A stretch of 5,041 bases of DNA. It comes from Candidatus Gastranaerophilales bacterium (GTDB lineage: Bacteria > Cyanobacteriota > Vampirovibrionia > Gastranaerophilales > Gastranaerophilaceae). The DNA lies in NCBI GenBank assembly GCA_944323585.1, contig CALUTA010000116.1, positions 1-5,041 on the forward strand. The letters are read 5' to 3'. Below the pieces are notes generated by a model. The model worked only from the letters and a program-made list of their open reading frames with translations. It did no database searches and was not told the origin of the DNA. The translations under genes and the position numbers were made by a program. Positions 3,274-5,041 of the stretch are shown here, in pieces. Each line of letters starts with the position of its first letter. The stretch's first letter is position 1.

Positions 3274-5040
3274 ATGGATAAGAAGAAATTAGATGAAATA
3301 AATCAGCTTGTTGTTGAAAAGAAGTTTGAAGAAGCAAAAGCGGAATTGGAAAAGTACAATCTTGACGAAGAGAAAGAAACGGAAGCACTTAAACTTCTCG
3401 GGCTTTGCAACGTAAATCTGGAGAAATACAAGGAAGGTCAGAGTAATTTCGAAACAGTTGTAAAATATGATCCGGAGGATGCCTCAAGCTGGTTTTACCT
3501 TGCAAACTGCTACGACAATCTTGATGATGTAATCCACGCTAAAGCCGCATATCAAAAGGTTATTGAATTAAGAGAAAATTTTATTGATGCATACAAAAAT
3601 CTTTGCGTGCTTTACGTGAGATGCGAAGAGCCGGAAAATGCCATTGAACTTGCCAAAAAAGCACTTGAACTTGAAAAAGAGGACTACACGCTTTATTACA
3701 TAATCGGCACGGCTTATATGTCTATGAAAAATTTTAAAGACAGTGTTGAGTATCTGGAAAAGGCTCTTAAATTAAACCCCGAGCATTCGCAGCTGTATAA
3801 CAATCTCGGAACCTCTTACATCACAATCGGCAAACTCGACAAAGCTTACAAAAACTTCGTGAAAGCAAGTGAATTAGATCCGGACAATTCAATCACTTAT
3901 TTTAATATCGCTTCAATTTTGCAGCTGAAAAATAAACATAAAAAAGCTTGCGAATACTTTGAAAAAGCATATGCAATCGAGCCCGAGGACAGTTATCTTA
4001 TTGCACTTGCGCTTTCCGAAACCAAATGCGGAAAATACGACAGCGCAATTAACCACTACAAAACACTCATAAGTCATCATCCCGAAAAAGATACTTATCA
4101 ATACAATCTTGCCTGCTGTTATGAATTAAAAGGCGACTACAACTATGCTATCGGAATTCTTGCACATCTTGTTATGCTTAATCCGAAATCCGTCAGTATG
4201 GCCCAGAAGCTTGCAAACCTTTATGTCAAGGTTAAAAAGCCCGTTCAGGCAAAAGAAATTTATGAAAAAATTCTTATGCAGGGAAATGTAAATGTCGATT
4301 TGTATTATGAGTTTGCACATATTTGCATAATGACAAACGACACTGACAAGGCAGAAAAAATTCTGAAAAAAGTTATAGAACTAAATGCCGACCATGCGCA
4401 GGCTCATAAAGACCTCGGTGTAATTTATCTCAGTAAACGTCTTTTTGATTATGCGAAAGATGAATTTGAAACAGCATACAAAATTGCACCTGACAACTTC
4501 AGTATAGTATTTGAATACGCAAACTATCTTCATGCAACAACCGATTTTCAAAAAGCTGACGAAATGTATGCAAAAGCTCTGGAAATTGAACCCGAAAATA
4601 CCGAAGCTCTTGCATTTTCCGCTCTGAATAAGCTCCACACAAATGATTACGAAAAAGCTCTGGAGCAAATTAACCATGCAATTGCCCATTCTGTGCACAA
4701 TGCTTTTATGCTTTATATTGCAGGTAAAGTAAGATTTGTTATGAAAGATTATGAGGGCGCAAAAGAGTTTCTCATCAAATCTTACGAATTAGAAAAAATT
4801 GAGGATGTGGAAAACTTGCTTGGTTTTTGCTATATGGAACTTGGCAGCTTCGGGCAGGCAAATGTTATTTTTGAAAATCTCTTAAAAACAAATCCCGGTA
4901 ATATTAATCTTATGCTTAATCGTGCAAAGTGTTTTGAAGGGATGAATGACAAAGAATCTGCGCTTGCAGAGCTGGAAAAAGCCGTTGAAATTTTCCCTGA
5001 TTTTGAAGAAGCACATGAGATGATAAGAAGGCTCTCTTGA
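3274..5040 (+). CDS. Tetratricopeptide (TPR) solenoid protein, 16 tandem repeats
   Basis: The 588-residue product is almost wholly TPR. Repeats start near residues 36, 70, 104, 138, 172, 206, 240, 273, 307, 341, 375, 409, 443, 477, 510 and 544, a 34-residue period with two 33-residue units. A divergent N-terminal helical pair (2-35) and a short capping helix (578-588) flank them. Canonical features recur: W/Y..LA..Y at the first helix, A..Y/F.KA at the second, and 'ELDPDN'-type turns. No catalytic domain, signal peptide or membrane segment is visible, so a cytoplasmic scaffold or adaptor is the most that can be inferred; the partner is unknown. The ATG at 3274 is preferred. The upstream in-frame TTG at 3208 would add 22 residues encoded through the -10 hexamer and by AT-rich DNA with no SD. 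The gene is divergent from the 213-residue protein gene across 154 bases, and its stop ends one base before the window edge. Confidence 0.9.
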   Translation: MDKKKLDEINQLVVEKKFEEAKAELEKYNLDEEKETEALKLLGLCNVNLEKYKEGQSNFETVVKYDPEDASSWFYLANCYDNLDDVIHAKAAYQKVIELRENFIDAYKNLCVLYVRCEEPENAIELAKKALELEKEDYTLYYIIGTAYMSMKNFKDSVEYLEKALKLNPEHSQLYNNLGTSYITIGKLDKAYKNFVKASELDPDNSITYFNIASILQLKNKHKKACEYFEKAYAIEPEDSYLIALALSETKCGKYDSAINHYKTLISHHPEKDTYQYNLACCYELKGDYNYAIGILAHLVMLNPKSVSMAQKLANLYVKVKKPVQAKEIYEKILMQGNVNVDLYYEFAHICIMTNDTDKAEKILKKVIELNADHAQAHKDLGVIYLSKRLFDYAKDEFETAYKIAPDNFSIVFEYANYLHATTDFQKADEMYAKALEIEPENTEALAFSALNKLHTNDYEKALEQINHAIAHSVHNAFMLYIAGKVRFVMKDYEGAKEFLIKSYELEKIEDVENLLGFCYMELGSFGQANVIFENLLKTNPGNINLMLNRAKCFEGMNDKESALAELEKAVEIFPDFEEAHEMIRRLS

Positions 5041-5041
5041 C

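Overview
The window is AT-rich bacterial DNA with four complete protein genes, the last codons of a fifth, and a gene-free stretch of about 600 bases packed with dispersed palindromic repeats. The source organism is not certain. The AT-rich protein genes, the stand-alone mnmE, a long TPR protein, a lineage-specific small winged-helix protein and GC-richer repeats in the gaps would fit an uncultured gut bacterium, for example Gastranaerophilales/Vampirovibrionia (non-photosynthetic relatives of Cyanobacteria). That placement is an impression, not a demonstrated assignment.

Layout. Positions 1-63 hold the 3' end of a rightward gene whose final residues look like the last helices of an XRE-type regulator. 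Positions 64-661 hold no credible gene. They contain three REP-like hairpins with a GTAG/CTAC foot, an 83-nt structured element closed by an 8-bp inverted repeat, a 124-nt nested palindrome with a perfect 14-bp terminal inverted repeat, and two widespread-looking GC-rich repeats. A small winged-helix protein (674-997, +) faces mnmE (1063-2397, -), the GTPase subunit of the tRNA U34-modifying MnmE-MnmG complex. Upstream of mnmE lies a leftward gene for a 213-residue Asn/Gln/Ser-rich protein of unknown role with a phage-virion-like flavour (2478-3119, -). Divergent from it is a 588-residue all-TPR protein (3274-5040, +) that ends one base before the window ends.

Expression signals are the most informative part. 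Three of the four complete genes (winged helix, mnmE, TPR) have a TATAAT-like hexamer ending exactly 6 nt before the ATG and no Shine-Dalgarno sequence. This is the geometry expected if transcription starts on the A of the start codon, giving leaderless mRNA. The 213-residue gene is the exception: it has an extended -10 promoter, a leader of about 59 nt, and a 9-bp hairpin that buries its ribosome-binding site. Its intrinsic terminator is interleaved with the mnmE promoter, whose -35 lies in the terminator loop and whose spacer includes the T-tract.

Apart from mnmE the functions are unknown, and nothing ties the genes into one pathway. Each appears to be a separate transcription unit. The window does not show a recognisable defence, mobile or biosynthetic system. 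Its novelty lies in the promoter/start-codon architecture, the SD-masking hairpin and the repeat island.
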